A stretch of 64,000 bases of DNA, from NCBI GenBank assembly GCA_944392655.1, contig CALXXL010000003.1, positions 124,001 through 188,000 of the forward strand, read 5' to 3'. A program made the position numbers and the translations under genes. This stretch comes from an uncultured Victivallaceae bacterium (GTDB taxonomy: Bacteria; Verrucomicrobiota; Lentisphaeria; Victivallales; Victivallaceae). Under the pieces are notes generated by a model. It was not told where the DNA came from and ran no database searches. It saw only the letters and a program-made list of their open reading frames with translations. Shown here one piece after another: positions 49,016 to 57,381 of this stretch; within the stretch, counting starts at the first letter, position 1, and every line of letters begins with the position of its first letter.

Positions 49016-49044
49016 TTGAAAAATCGTTTGAGGGATAGTATTTT
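49016..49044 (+). promoter_or_regulatory. promoter for leuS
   Basis: TTGAAA (49016-49021), 17-base spacer, TATTTT (49039-49044). The start would be near 49051, giving a leader of about 60 bases before the leuS ATG. A second TTGACA lies upstream at about 48994. Confidence 0.45.
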
Positions 49045-49108
49045 AACAGGACACATAAATTTGTAATATATAATACAATAATATATAAATACAGGAGGCT
49101 TCGCCGTT

Positions 49109-51676
49109 ATGAGCGCAGTAGAGTATGATTTTGCCGCGATAGAGAAGAAGTGGCAGAACTATTGGGATGAACACAAAACCTTTAAAGCGGTGGACAACTC
49201 CGCCAAGCCGAAATTCTATTGTCTGGATATGTTTCCCTATCCATCGGCGGCCGGACTGCATGTAGGTCATCCGGAAGGCTACACTGCCACGGACATCATC
49301 TGCCGTTACCGCCGCATGAAGGGTTACAATGTGCTGCATCCGATGGGCTGGGATGCGTTTGGTCTGCCGGCGGAGCAGTTTGCGATCAACACCGGGACGC
49401 ATCCTGAAATAACGACGAAGAAGAACGTGGACAACTTCCGCCGCCAGATCAAGTCCCTGGGTTTCAGCTATGACTGGGATCGTGAAATCAACACCACCTC
49501 ACCGGACTATTTCAAATGGACGCAGTGGATATTCATGCAGCTGTTCAAGCGCGGTCTGGCGTACATTGCGGAGGTACCGGTGAACTGGTGTCCGGCGCTG
49601 GGAACAGTTTTAGCGAATGAAGAGGTAATCAACGGCCGCAGTGAACGCGGCAACCATCCGGTGGTTCGCCGTCCGATGCGTCAGTGGATGCTGAAGATCA
49701 CGGAATACGCGGAGCGTCTTTTAAAAGATCTTGATGATCTTGACTGGCCGGAAAGCATAAAAGAGATGCAGCGCAACTGGATTGGCAAATCCACCGGGGC
49801 GGAGGTAACGTTCAAGATTTCGGGCAGTGACAAAGAGGTGACGGTCTACACCACCCGTCCGGACACGCTTTTTGGAGCGACCTATATGGTGCTGGCGCCG
49901 GAACACCCGATGGTAAAATCGATTACGACTCCGGATCAGCTGAGTGCGGTGGAAACCTATATAGAGGAGACCTCGCGCAAGAGCGATCTGGACCGTACAG
50001 CGGACACTGCGACTAAAAAGACCGGGGCATTTACCGGGGCCTATGCCGTAAACCCGTTAAACGGCAATCTTCTGCCGATCTGGATAGCGGACTATGTGCT
50101 GGTGAGCTACGGTACTGGAGCGATCATGGCGGTACCTGCGCACGACACCCGTGACTTTGAATTTGCGCAGACCTTTAATTTGCCGGTCAAATGTATTATC
50201 CGTCCGGATGCGGCTCAGGCGGCGGCGGAGAATGTGGATGTGGAAGCGGTGCTGTCCGGCAAGGCGTGCTGGACAGGTGATGGCGAACTGATCAACTCGG
50301 CGAATGCGGATGGCCTGTCGCTGAACGGGCTGGATGTTGAACTGGCGAAGCAGAAGGTGATCGACTTTCTGGCGGCCAAAGGCCAGGGCAAAGCGAGTGT
50401 CAAATATAAATTGCGCGACTGGCTGTTCAGCCGTCAGCGTTACTGGGGTGAGCCGTTCCCGGTAATTCACTATGAAGACGGTTCGATTGAACTGGTGGAT
50501 GAGGATGAACTTCCGGTTGGTCTGCCGGAGATGGCGGATTTCAAGCCGACGGACAATGGGGAACCGCCTCTGTCGAAGGCGTTTGACTGGGTGGAATACA
50601 CCTGTCCCCGCACCGGACGCAAAGGCCGTCGTGAAACCAATACGATGCCGCAGTGGGCCGGTTCGTGCTGGTACTATCTGCGCTATATTGACCCGCACAA
50701 TCCGGATGCGGGCTGGGATATTACGAAGGAGCGTTACTGGATGCCGGTAGACCTCTATGTAGGTGGGGCGGAACATGCGGTACTGCACTTATTGTATGCG
50801 CGTTTCTGGCACAAAGTGCTGTACGATGCGGGCTTTGTCTCGACCAGGGAGCCGTTCCGGAAGCTGATAAATCAGGGTATGATTCTGGGAATTTCGTATA
50901 AGAACGAACGTGGAGTAATCATACCTAACGACCAGGTTGAGCTTACAGAAGCCGGTCCGCGGGACAAATCCACTGGAGAACCGCTGACCGAGTTTGTAGC
51001 GAAGATGTCGAAATCTCTGCGTAACGTGGTAAATCCGGACGATGTAATCCGTGATTACGGAGCCGACTCAATGCGTATGTACGAGATGTTCATGGGGCCG
51101 TTGGAAGCGGTAAAGCCGTGGAATACCAAAGGTGTTGAAGGTGTCTACCGTTTCCTGAAGCGCTCCTGGCGTATGATTACCGGAGCGGCGATAGTTGACC
51201 GTGAACTGACGGCGGATGAAGCGCGTTCATTGCATACTGCGATCAAGAAGGTAACTGAGGATCTGGAAAGTTTCGGCTTCAACACGGCGATCAGTGCGAT
51301 GATGGTATTGCTGAATGACTTCATCACCAAAGAGGAGCTGCCGCGTGAATTTGCGGAAAACTATGTAAAACTGCTGTCGGTATTTGCGCCGCACATTGGT
51401 GAAGAGTTGTGGCAGCTGCTGGGGCACAATGATACGATTGCCTATGAAAAGTGGCCGGAATATAATGAAGATCTGATCACGGTCAAAGAAATTGAGATAC
51501 TGGTACAGCTCTGCGGCAAGCCGCGGGTGCGTTTAATGGTTCCTGCGGATGCGGACAGTGAAACGCAGCAGAAGATTGCGCTGGACAATGCTGATGTGCA
51601 AGCGTTGATCTCCGGCAAGACGGTGCGCAAAGTCATCTGTGTTCCGGGCCGTCTGGTAAACATTGTGGCGAACTGA
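49109..51676 (+). CDS. leuS: leucyl-tRNA synthetase
   Basis: Class I synthetase of 855 residues that charges tRNA-Leu. The HIGH-type motif is [18 protein letters not shown], the CP1 editing domain has [19 protein letters not shown] and [16 protein letters not shown], the catalytic core has [12 protein letters not shown], and KMSKS is [20 protein letters not shown] (49092-49097) precedes the ATG. It heads a plus-strand unit with dCMP deaminase and hldC. Confidence 0.97.
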   Translation: MSAVEYDFAAIEKKWQNYWDEHKTFKAVDNSAKPKFYCLDMFPYPSAAGLHVGHPEGYTATDIICRYRRMKGYNVLHPMGWDAFGLPAEQFAINTGTHPEITTKKNVDNFRRQIKSLGFSYDWDREINTTSPDYFKWTQWIFMQLFKRGLAYIAEVPVNWCPALGTVLANEEVINGRSERGNHPVVRRPMRQWMLKITEYAERLLKDLDDLDWPESIKEMQRNWIGKSTGAEVTFKISGSDKEVTVYTTRPDTLFGATYMVLAPEHPMVKSITTPDQLSAVETYIEETSRKSDLDRTADTATKKTGAFTGAYAVNPLNGNLLPIWIADYVLVSYGTGAIMAVPAHDTRDFEFAQTFNLPVKCIIRPDAAQAAAENVDVEAVLSGKACWTGDGELINSANADGLSLNGLDVELAKQKVIDFLAAKGQGKASVKYKLRDWLFSRQRYWGEPFPVIHYEDGSIELVDEDELPVGLPEMADFKPTDNGEPPLSKAFDWVEYTCPRTGRKGRRETNTMPQWAGSCWYYLRYIDPHNPDAGWDITKERYWMPVDLYVGGAEHAVLHLLYARFWHKVLYDAGFVSTREPFRKLINQGMILGISYKNERGVIIPNDQVELTEAGPRDKSTGEPLTEFVAKMSKSLRNVVNPDDVIRDYGADSMRMYEMFMGPLEAVKPWNTKGVEGVYRFLKRSWRMITGAAIVDRELTADEARSLHTAIKKVTEDLESFGFNTAISAMMVLLNDFITKEELPREFAENYVKLLSVFAPHIGEELWQLLGHNDTIAYEKWPEYNEDLITVKEIEILVQLCGKPRVRLMVPADADSETQQKIALDNADVQALISGKTVRKVICVPGRLVNIVAN

Positions 51677-51696
51677 TAAGAGAGAGAGCGGGGAAA

Positions 51697-52158
51697 ATGG
51701 AACGTCCGGGCTGGGATGATTATTTTATGGCGATAGCTGACATGGCGGCCAGGCGGAGCAACTGCTGCCGCCGTCAGGTAGCGGCGGTGATAGTGCGTGA
51801 TCATCAGATTATCTCGACCGGCTACAACGGTACGCCGCGCGGCATCACCAACTGCTGTGATGGCGGCTGTCCCCGCTGTAATTCGGATGTTCCCTCGGGC
51901 AGTAACCTGGGGGAATGTCTGTGCAGTCATGCCGAGGAGAATGCGATCGTGCAGGCGGCCTATCATGGGATAGCGGTTGCGGGGGCGGTACTGTATACAA
52001 CGTTCAGTCCCTGTTTACTGTGTGCAAAAATGATCATCAACAGCGGCATATCGGAAGTGATCTACCGGGCGCGTTATTCCATAGATGACACCTCAATGCG
52101 TCTTCTGGCGGAAGCCGGGGTAAAGGTGCGCCCGCTGAATGAGGGGGGAGAGAGATGA
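51697..52158 (+). CDS. dCMP deaminase
   Basis: Zinc enzyme converting dCMP to dUMP, the ThyX substrate. The 153-residue protein has WDDYFMAIADMAARRS, the zinc motifs CSHAEENAIVQAA and PCLLCAKMIINSG, and a Cys-rich insert (CCDGGCPRCNSD) common in this family that may hold a second zinc. GAGAGAGCGGGG precedes the ATG. Its TGA overlaps the hldC ATG (ATGA). Confidence 0.92.
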   Translation: MERPGWDDYFMAIADMAARRSNCCRRQVAAVIVRDHQIISTGYNGTPRGITNCCDGGCPRCNSDVPSGSNLGECLCSHAEENAIVQAAYHGIAVAGAVLYTTFSPCLLCAKMIINSGISEVIYRARYSIDDTSMRLLAEAGVKVRPLNEGGER

Positions 52159-52649
52159 ATCGCAATCCGGCGGAAAAGATCCGCAGTTTATCTGCGGCGG
52201 TGGAGTGGCGTGAAAGCCTGCGCAAATCGGGGCGTAAGCTGGTAATAACCAATGGCTGTTTTGACATTCTGCACCGTGGTCATGCGGAATATCTGTATGA
52301 AAGCCGTGCTCTGGGAGATGCGCTTTTGATACTGATCAATTCAGATCGTGCGGTACAGGAGTTAAAGGGGCCGACGCGCCCGATCATTCCTGAAGAGCAC
52401 CGTGCTTATATGATTGGTGCACTGGAGTCGGTGGATGCGGTGGTAGTTTTTGACTCGCAGCGGTGCGACAAAGAGCTGCGTGCATTGTCTCCGGACATTT
52501 ACGTCAAGGGAGGGGACTACACGCTGGACAAACTGGATGCATCTGAGCGCGCCGCCCTGCTGGAGAGCGGCGCGGAGATTGTCTTCAAGCCGTTTATCGA
52601 AGGCTTTTCCACGACCAATATTGTCAACCGTATTAAATCGACGCTATAA
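52155..52649 (+). CDS. hldC: D-glycero-beta-D-manno-heptose 1-phosphate adenylyltransferase
   Basis: Nucleotidyltransferase that makes ADP-heptose, equal to the C-terminal half of HldE (also called RfaE domain II). The 164 residues carry TNGCFDILHRGHAEYL (HxGH), NSDRAVQELKGPTRPI, YVKGGDYTLDKL and EGFSTTNIVNRI. It acts with the kinase HldA at 16711, 35 kb away. Its end overlaps the convergent SGNH gene by 17 bases. Confidence 0.93.
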   Translation: MNRNPAEKIRSLSAAVEWRESLRKSGRKLVITNGCFDILHRGHAEYLYESRALGDALLILINSDRAVQELKGPTRPIIPEEHRAYMIGALESVDAVVVFDSQRCDKELRALSPDIYVKGGDYTLDKLDASERAALLESGAEIVFKPFIEGFSTTNIVNRIKSTL

Positions 52650-53271
52650 CGTCGCCGGTTGCCTTGCGCCATGCATTGGCGAGCCGTTGATGTCCGGCGT
52701 AGGATGGGTGGATACCGTCAACGAACCAGTAACTTCCCGGAGCCTCCTGTTCGGCGTCGTCGAGCCACTTGGCGGAAACGAGCATAGTATTGAACTCATC
52801 GGAGAGCTCCTTAACCATTTGCTGACGTTGTTTCAAATCGTCGAGCCACTCAACAGTAACGATATCGCTCAAAGCGGCGAAAGGTTCAATAAGTACAATT
52901 TTCGTTTCGGGCAGAACCTCTCTGGTCCAGGTAATCAGTTCGCGGTATATTCTCAGGAAGCGTGGAGGTTCTACTCCGTTGCCGCAATCGAGTTCATGCC
53001 ATATATCGTTAATCCCGATAAGGATGGAAAGCAGATCCGGTTTAAGGTTAAGCGCGTCTATTTTCCATCTGGCATATAGATCGACCACGCGGTTTCCGCC
53101 GACGCCGCGGTTATACACCTCAATATTTTTACTGGGAAATTGAGCGAGCAGCTGAGCGGCGAGCAGAGCCACATATCCATTTCCGAGCAAGGTATTTGGC
53201 ATTTTAACGGAAAAATCCCGTCCGGCGTCGGTCACGGAATCGCCCTGAAAAACGATGGTATATTTATTCAT
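52633..53271 (-). CDS. SGNH/GDSL-family hydrolase
   Basis: A 212-residue esterase-like enzyme without a clear signal peptide. Block I is IVFQGDSVTDAGRDF with the nucleophile Ser, block II has RGVGGNRVVDLYARW, block III is LIGINDIWHEL, and block V is DGIHPSYAGHQRLANAW with the Asp/His pair. The architecture fits carbohydrate or lipid esterases. The substrate is not known. It overlaps the hldC 3' end. Confidence 0.88.
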   Translation of the reverse strand: MNKYTIVFQGDSVTDAGRDFSVKMPNTLLGNGYVALLAAQLLAQFPSKNIEVYNRGVGGNRVVDLYARWKIDALNLKPDLLSILIGINDIWHELDCGNGVEPPRFLRIYRELITWTREVLPETKIVLIEPFAALSDIVTVEWLDDLKQRQQMVKELSDEFNTMLVSAKWLDDAEQEAPGSYWFVDGIHPSYAGHQRLANAWRKATGDVIASI

Positions 53272-53338
53272 AGTGCTTTATGCTCCTGAAATATATGGTT
53301 TACAGATATATTTAAGTTAGCATAGAGCTGTTTTATTT

Positions 53339-53662
53339 TCAATCATTTCTCTGGCAATGAATCGTGAGAAAGTCCTCTTTTTTAGCTTTAACGATGCGCT
53401 TGGCGGCCGGATAATTGCGGATACTGCGGATAAGTCTGGCATTAATAACTTCGCTGAAGAGATTCCCCGCCTCGCCGGCATCAAAGTGCAGCAGTTCACA
53501 TATCATAGCCAATTGAGCGAGGCTGAACTGTATCTCCTCTTTTTTTGCCTGTGATACGGCGGAAGGTGAAACGCCGAGCCATCGGGCCAGATCTCTCTGA
53601 GCCAGATTTCTGTTGCGCAATCCCTGTTGAATTGACGTCCATCCGTTGATATGATACTTCAT
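53339..53662 (-). CDS. XRE-type helix-turn-helix regulator
   Basis: A 107-residue protein. The HTH is in residues 20-50: LAQRDLARWLGVSPSAVSQAKKE. The remainder is helical with a basic C-terminus (PAAKRIVKAKKED). The start at 53662 has GGAGAGAGC upstream; longer reading of the frame has no site. It lies divergent to another small XRE gene and probably shares its control region. Confidence 0.75.
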   Translation of the reverse strand: MKYHINGWTSIQQGLRNRNLAQRDLARWLGVSPSAVSQAKKEEIQFSLAQLAMICELLHFDAGEAGNLFSEVINARLIRSIRNYPAAKRIVKAKKEDFLTIHCQRND

Positions 53663-53715
53663 AATGCTCTCTCCGCTTAACTTTTTTATTAATTCAGCCG
53701 GTTGCAGATTACAAA

Positions 53716-53826
53716 TACTTAACTCATTATAAAAAATAATACACTTTATACTTAACTTCAAGATTTTTTTGACACTTTTTGCAAAAATCGTTTTGCAATT
53801 GCTTTTTATTTTCCTATATTTAAGTA
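53716..53826. promoter_or_regulatory. three TACTTAA boxes and a palindrome between divergent XRE genes
   Basis: TACTTAA occurs at 53716-53722 and 53749-53755 and inverted (TTAAGTA) at 53820-53826; all share ATACTTAA with A or C then T. A separate inverted repeat, TGCAAAA / TTTTGCA with ATCG between, spans 53780-53797. Together they flank the start regions of both regulators and are likely operator sites. Confidence 0.5.
53793..53820 (+). promoter_or_regulatory. candidate promoter for the small XRE gene
   Basis: TTGCAA (53793-53798) and TATATT (53815-53820), 16-base spacer. The -35 overlaps the TGCAAAA/TTTTGCA palindrome and the -10 abuts the inverted TACTTAA box, as expected for a repressed promoter. 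Confidence 0.45.
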
Positions 53827-53866
53827 TTCTCTGAACACGAATAAAAAACACGAGGTAGTAAAAAAG

Positions 53867-54046
53867 ATGAATATGCTAGCGAAGATAATCAAGGGGCGCG
53901 GCTTAAGCCAGCGTGAACTTGCTGAACAGCTAGGTGTAACGCCGGCAGCTGTTTCACAACAGGTCAAACATGGTATAAAGAGCATCCGTGTAGCAAAAAA
54001 GTATGCCCGGATTTTGAACTGCAATCCACTATTTCTGCTGGATTAA
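53867..54046 (+). CDS. small XRE-type helix-turn-helix protein
   Basis: A 59-residue protein that is almost only an HTH: LAKIIKGRGLSQRELAEQLG, then VTPAAVSQQVKHG, followed by a basic helix and FLLLD. CGAGGTAG 10 bases upstream is a usable ribosome-binding site. Its size suggests a Cro-like DNA-binding dimer. It diverges from the gene at 53662 and is followed by the Cys-rich HTH gene at 54105. Confidence 0.7.
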   Translation: MNMLAKIIKGRGLSQRELAEQLGVTPAAVSQQVKHGIKSIRVAKKYARILNCNPLFLLD

Positions 54047-54104
54047 TTAAGTAAAAGCTTAAAAAAATACTGGCAAAAAAGGTAAAAAGAAAGGGAGAAA
54101 AAAA

Positions 54105-54716
54105 ATGCATTGTTATGGCAGCTATAAACCGGACAATGCCGAATGCCGCAATTGCAATCTTGCATCTTACTGTATGGAAGCCGGTAATCCGGTATTGTTA
54201 AGCGACTCTATGCCGAGTTATAATGATGGGATCAAAACGATCATGTCGCGTTCAATTGATTTCCGGGATGATGACGAAGAAATTACCATGTCTCCGAGTT
54301 ACAGTCGTGGCGATTTGCTGGAAGTAATTTCATTTATGCTGTCGCTGGACCAGCGTACGCTGGATTACCTGGATGAATTTATCAAAACGCCGGGGATAAC
54401 CTTTCAGGGGTTAGCGGACAAGCGTAATATTTCGCGTCAGGCCGTACATAAGTATTTAAAGAAACAGTGCCGTAAGGTACCTGAAATATCCGCGCTGCTG
54501 AAAATCGGGGAACGGCGGCGTGTTTACACCCCCAATCGAACCTTCAAGGAGGAAGTATGCAGAATTCGCAAAAAGATGTCCGAGTTGCGCTTGAGCAAAC
54601 CAAAGAGAGACTCTCTGTGCTGGAAGAGATTGATCTGCTCGACGCAGAGTTCCGGCTTATTCAGCACGAATATACTCAAAGGAAGCGCTCTCTGGAAGAG
54701 CGGCTTGAAGCGATAA
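54105..54716 (+). CDS. Cys-rich helix-turn-helix protein, unrecognised
   Basis: Not recognised as a named family. The N-terminus has four Cys (positions 3, 14, 17, 23) that could bind zinc. Residues 68-126 look like a DNA-binding domain: SLDQRTLDYLDEFIK, then the HTH ITFQGLADKRNISRQAVHKY. GGGAG precedes the ATG. The last ~50 codons overlap a second gene in another frame and look like non-selected sequence, so the functional protein may effectively end near residue 150. Confidence 0.6.
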   Translation: MHCYGSYKPDNAECRNCNLASYCMEAGNPVLLSDSMPSYNDGIKTIMSRSIDFRDDDEEITMSPSYSRGDLLEVISFMLSLDQRTLDYLDEFIKTPGITFQGLADKRNISRQAVHKYLKKQCRKVPEISALLKIGERRRVYTPNRTFKEEVCRIRKKMSELRLSKPKRDSLCWKRLICSTQSSGLFSTNILKGSALWKSGLKR

Positions 54717-54736
54717 GCAAAGACGCCGTCAATTAG
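54557..54736 (+). CDS. small coiled-coil protein nested in the 3' end of the HTH gene
   Basis: A 59-residue frame with an AAGGAGG Shine-Dalgarno (54546-54552) 4 bases before ATG. The product is a near-continuous amphipathic helix (VALEQTKERLSVLEEIDLLD, then FRLIQHEYTQRKRSLEERLE), so a coiled coil is likely. It overlaps the upstream gene by 160 bases in another frame and ends just before a hairpin. The function is unknown. Confidence 0.6.
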   Translation: MQNSQKDVRVALEQTKERLSVLEEIDLLDAEFRLIQHEYTQRKRSLEERLEAISKDAVN

Positions 54737-54743
54737 GCCTCCC

Positions 54744-54774
54744 AAGGACAGAATAGCTATTATATTCTGTCCTT
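54744..54774 (+). terminator. hairpin terminator after the coiled-coil gene
   Basis: A 12-bp perfect stem AAGGACAGAATA / TATTCTGTCCTT with a 7-base loop is followed by ATTTCATTT. The stem is strong but the T-tract is weak. Confidence 0.6.
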
Positions 54775-54851
54775 ATTTCATTTACAGTCACGATTTTCCG
54801 TCTTATTGGAAAAAAAATGCAAAAAATATTCTTAAAGGCGCAAAAACTCTA

Positions 54852-54879
54852 TTGACTTTTAAAAACGTATTATTATATT
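54852..54879 (+). promoter_or_regulatory. candidate promoter of the RRM gene
   Basis: TTGACT (54852-54857), 16-base spacer, TATATT (54874-54879). It is the best promoter-like match between the hairpin at 54744 and the gene at 55280. Confidence 0.45.
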
Positions 54880-55212
54880 AGCGGAGAAAAGAAAACATTA
54901 TATGCATCTATCTTGAACCATATTAGGATATTCCAGTTTATCACAGACATTGGTTGAAAAGTTAATATGAGCTCTGTTAAGAGTTTCGGAGCGGCATAGG
55001 CGGAATATTTCCGGTGTTTATGGTTTGATAGTTGCGTGGCAAATCTTCAAATTACCTCCCGGTTGGTCTGTATCAACAAACGCTTTCCTGCCTTAAGATT
55101 ATTATCACAATATCGCTGACTTCTGTGTATAAAGAAATGGTTTTCTGATATGTTTTCAGTTGCTGAAAGACAACCGGAAGTGTTGTACCGTTTTATATTC
55201 TGCGGTGCATTG

Positions 55213-55255
55213 CTGCCGGAAAAATAAAACCCTCCGGCAGAGGAAAGCTGCCGGA
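55213..55255 (+). promoter_or_regulatory. mutually exclusive hairpins before the RRM gene
   Basis: TCCGGCAG (55233-55240) can pair perfectly with CTGCCGGA at 55213-55220 (12-base loop) or with an identical CTGCCGGA at 55248-55255 (7-base loop). Only one pairing can exist at a time. The second hairpin ends about 10 bases before the Shine-Dalgarno AAGAAGGA, so choice of hairpin could alter start-site access. Confidence 0.5.
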
Positions 55256-55279
55256 ACAAAGAAAAAAGAAGGATGAGTT

Positions 55280-55582
55280 ATGAACATCTATGTTGGGAAT
55301 CTTGCGTATGCGATGAAAGATGACGAGCTGGCCGCGGTATTTGGAGAGTACGGTAAAGTTGACGCAGCGCGTATAATCATGGATCGTGAAACCGGGCGTA
55401 GCAAAGGATTCGGTTTTGTAGAGATGAGTGATGCGTCGGAAGCCAATGCTGCGATTGAAGCGTTGAATGGCAAAGAGCTCAATGGACGCAAGGTTGTGGT
55501 AAATGAAGCACGCCCGAAAGAAGCTCGTCCTCCGCGTCGTGACGGTGGATTCCGCGGCAATCGTGGTGGCTATAACGATTAA
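55280..55582 (+). CDS. RNA-binding protein with one RRM domain
   Basis: A 100-residue RNA-recognition-motif protein like the cyanobacterial Rbp family. RNP2 is IYVGNL (residues 3-8) and RNP1 is KGFGFVEM near 43; the C-terminus is a short Gly/Arg tail (GGFRGNRGGYND). Such proteins bind single-stranded RNA and are often cold-induced. A long structured leader precedes it and a terminator follows, so it is a single-gene unit. Confidence 0.92.
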   Translation: MNIYVGNLAYAMKDDELAAVFGEYGKVDAARIIMDRETGRSKGFGFVEMSDASEANAAIEALNGKELNGRKVVVNEARPKEARPPRRDGGFRGNRGGYND

Positions 55583-55654
55583 TCTGCATTCACTGGCTGC
55601 TGCAACTGGAATTATTCTTTAACGGATATGCGGTCTGCGTAGTATTCAGGATGT

Positions 55655-55696
55655 AAAAAAACTCCTTCCATTCTTCGGTTTGGGAGGAGTTTTTTG
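55655..55696 (+). terminator. terminator after the RRM gene
   Basis: A 14-bp stem with one G-U pair (55655-55668 with 55682-55695, around AAACTCC / GGAGTTT) is followed by further T residues. It lies about 70 bases after the stop. Confidence 0.85.
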
Positions 55697-55820
55697 TATC
55701 TGATTATGTTTTTGAGTTGAAAAAATTGTTTTTCGTTATAGATTTAGCTATTGAAAGTTAAGATTAAGATGTTATTTTAAATTGTCATACAACCATAAAC
55801 CCAAACAGGAGTTGAAAAAA

Positions 55821-56933
55821 ATGGCGGACAAAAGTATTGGAACCCAGTCGTTGTCGCTGGATGGAGACAAGAAGAAATTTTCGGGCAAAAAATTCCGTAT
55901 TGGCATAATCGGCTGCGGCGGGATCTGCCAGACTCACATGGAAGCGTACTCAAACATTCCGCAGGCAGAAATTGTTGCCTGCTGTGATATTCTTCCCGAA
56001 CGTCTGGAACGCATGAAAGAAAAATGGGGAATAGAAAAAGGCTATCTTGACTGGAAAGATATGCTGAAGAAGGAAAAGCTGGATGCGGTAGACGTCTGCA
56101 CACCGAACGGTGTACACTGTGCACCGGTAGTAGATGCCTGCAACATGGGACTGCATGCCATGGTTGAAAAGCCGATGGCGATGAATCCGGCTGAATGTGA
56201 AAAGATGATTGCTGCGGCTAAGAAGAACAACGTGCAGCTGGCGGTTGGTTTCCAGTACCGTTATCATCCGAACACGGATTTCCTGATCCGCACGCGTGAA
56301 AAGGGTATTTTGGGAGACATTATGTTTGTGAAGTGCCAGGCGCTGCGTCGCCGTGGCATTCCGAACTGGGGTGTATTTGGTCAGAAAGAGCTTCAGGGTG
56401 GTGGCCCGATGATCGACATTGGTGTGCACATTCTTGAAACTGCGCACTATATGATGGGCGAACCGAAACCTGTCGCGGCCTCCGGCAATGTGTGGACCTA
56501 TTTTGGCAACAAGAAATCGAACGTTGTATGTGCGTGGCCGAACTGGGATTACAAGACCTACACGGTAGAAGACCTTGCGATTGGCCAGATTCGTTTTGAA
56601 AATGGAGCGATTCTTCAGATAGAAGCCTCGTTTGTAGCGTTTATTGAAAAAGAAATCATGAACTTCCAGGTAATGGGAACTAAGGGTGGTTGCTCCTGGA
56701 TGCCGCCGATGGTATTTGAAGACCGTGCCGGCACGATGATCAATTACACACCGGCCTATCTGCCTGAGCCGACCTGGACGAGTGGTTTTGTATCAAAATT
56801 GCAGAACTGGATCAACGCGTGCACCAAGGGTACGCCGATGACGGCTCCCGGTACTGAAGGTATGGCGGTACAGAAGATGCTGGATGGTATTTACCGTTCG
56901 GCAGAAGTTGGTCATGAAGTAACGATCGACTGA
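55821..56933 (+). CDS. Gfo/Idh/MocA-family oxidoreductase
   Basis: A 370-residue NAD(P)-dependent sugar or inositol dehydrogenase-like enzyme. The Rossmann motif is RIGIIGCGGICQTHMEAY, followed by VCTPNGVHCAPVV and the catalytic EKP region MVEKPMAMNP. GGPMIDIGVHILETAHYMMG lies in the C-terminal substrate domain. AGGAG 9 bases upstream sets ATG 55821; an earlier in-frame codon at 55782 is not supported. The substrate cannot be named. It is flanked by its own terminator. Confidence 0.92.
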   Translation: MADKSIGTQSLSLDGDKKKFSGKKFRIGIIGCGGICQTHMEAYSNIPQAEIVACCDILPERLERMKEKWGIEKGYLDWKDMLKKEKLDAVDVCTPNGVHCAPVVDACNMGLHAMVEKPMAMNPAECEKMIAAAKKNNVQLAVGFQYRYHPNTDFLIRTREKGILGDIMFVKCQALRRRGIPNWGVFGQKELQGGGPMIDIGVHILETAHYMMGEPKPVAASGNVWTYFGNKKSNVVCAWPNWDYKTYTVEDLAIGQIRFENGAILQIEASFVAFIEKEIMNFQVMGTKGGCSWMPPMVFEDRAGTMINYTPAYLPEPTWTSGFVSKLQNWINACTKGTPMTAPGTEGMAVQKMLDGIYRSAEVGHEVTID

Positions 56934-56956
56934 TAAATATATTTATTTTCCGGTTC

Positions 56957-56989
56957 AAAGCCGCTCCGTTACCGGGGCGGCTTTTTTTT
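56957..56989 (+). terminator. terminator after the Gfo/Idh/MocA gene
   Basis: An 11-bp stem AAAGCCGCTCC / GGGGCGGCTTT with one G-U pair and a 6-base loop, then a run of T. Confidence 0.92.
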
Positions 56990-57077
56990 GCCGGTAAAAT
57001 TTCTTGATTTTCCTTATAAAGGGGTTATATTATATACCCGTAAAAATAAAAATGCGCAGTTCTCATATTTGCTGGGG

Positions 57078-57106
57078 TTGACTGATTCAATTAAGGGTTG
57101 AATAGT
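57078..57106 (+). promoter_or_regulatory. candidate promoter for the 29-residue gene
   Basis: TTGACT (57078-57083), 17-base spacer, AATAGT (57101-57106), 54 bases before the ATG. ATTCAA (57085-57090) and TTGAAT (57098-57103) form an inverted repeat inside the promoter. An alternative lies upstream, TTGATT (57004) with TATATT (57026). Confidence 0.4.
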
Positions 57107-57160
57107 ATCACTGGGAAAATTTGAGAATTACGTTTTGACTATTATAAGGAGGTGTTTATT

Positions 57161-57250
57161 ATGGTAGGCAAAGGCAGTGCCCGTCGTCCGGGAGATGAAA
57201 AGAAGTACCGTGAAAACTGGGAAAAAATTTTCGGACATAAGACGAAGTAA
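57161..57250 (+). CDS. 29-residue basic protein, unknown function
   Basis: ATG is preceded at an ideal distance by TAAGGAGGTG, close to a full Shine-Dalgarno. The product is VGKGSARRPGDEKKY followed by RENWEKIFGHKTK. It has promoter-like sequence before it and a terminator after it, so it is an isolated unit. I recall similar short frames with the pattern GKGSxxRP ... IFG in phage genomes; this was not checked. High predicted expression makes it probably a real gene. Confidence 0.65.
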   Translation: MVGKGSARRPGDEKKYRENWEKIFGHKTK

Positions 57251-57279
57251 AAATCTCTGAATTTCGTTATCAAGTTGGG

Positions 57280-57312
57280 AGGCCGGGGTTAAAAAATCCG
57301 GCCTTTTTATTT
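57280..57312 (+). terminator. terminator after the 29-residue gene
   Basis: A 7-bp AGGCCGG / CCGGCCT stem with an 11-base A-rich loop, then TTTTATTTTT. Confidence 0.85.
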
Positions 57313-57381
57313 TTGAACATTTGCTTTTCATAAAAAAAGAACTATTATAAGTTCAATATAGACAATATGAAGGGATGATAT

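Larger units (their letters stand above)
54775..55279 (+). other. long AT-rich leader region before the RRM gene
   Basis: About 500 bases with no convincing gene. A promoter is proposed at 54852-54879, which would give a 5' untranslated leader near 390 bases. Its 3' end holds the alternating hairpins at 55213-55255. A short minus-strand frame at 55047-55259 has no coding signs. Confidence 0.5.

Noticed and set aside
55047-55259. 70-codon minus-strand frame before the RRM gene
   Set aside because: It covers the structured leader, lacks a ribosome-binding site and shows no protein-like pattern.
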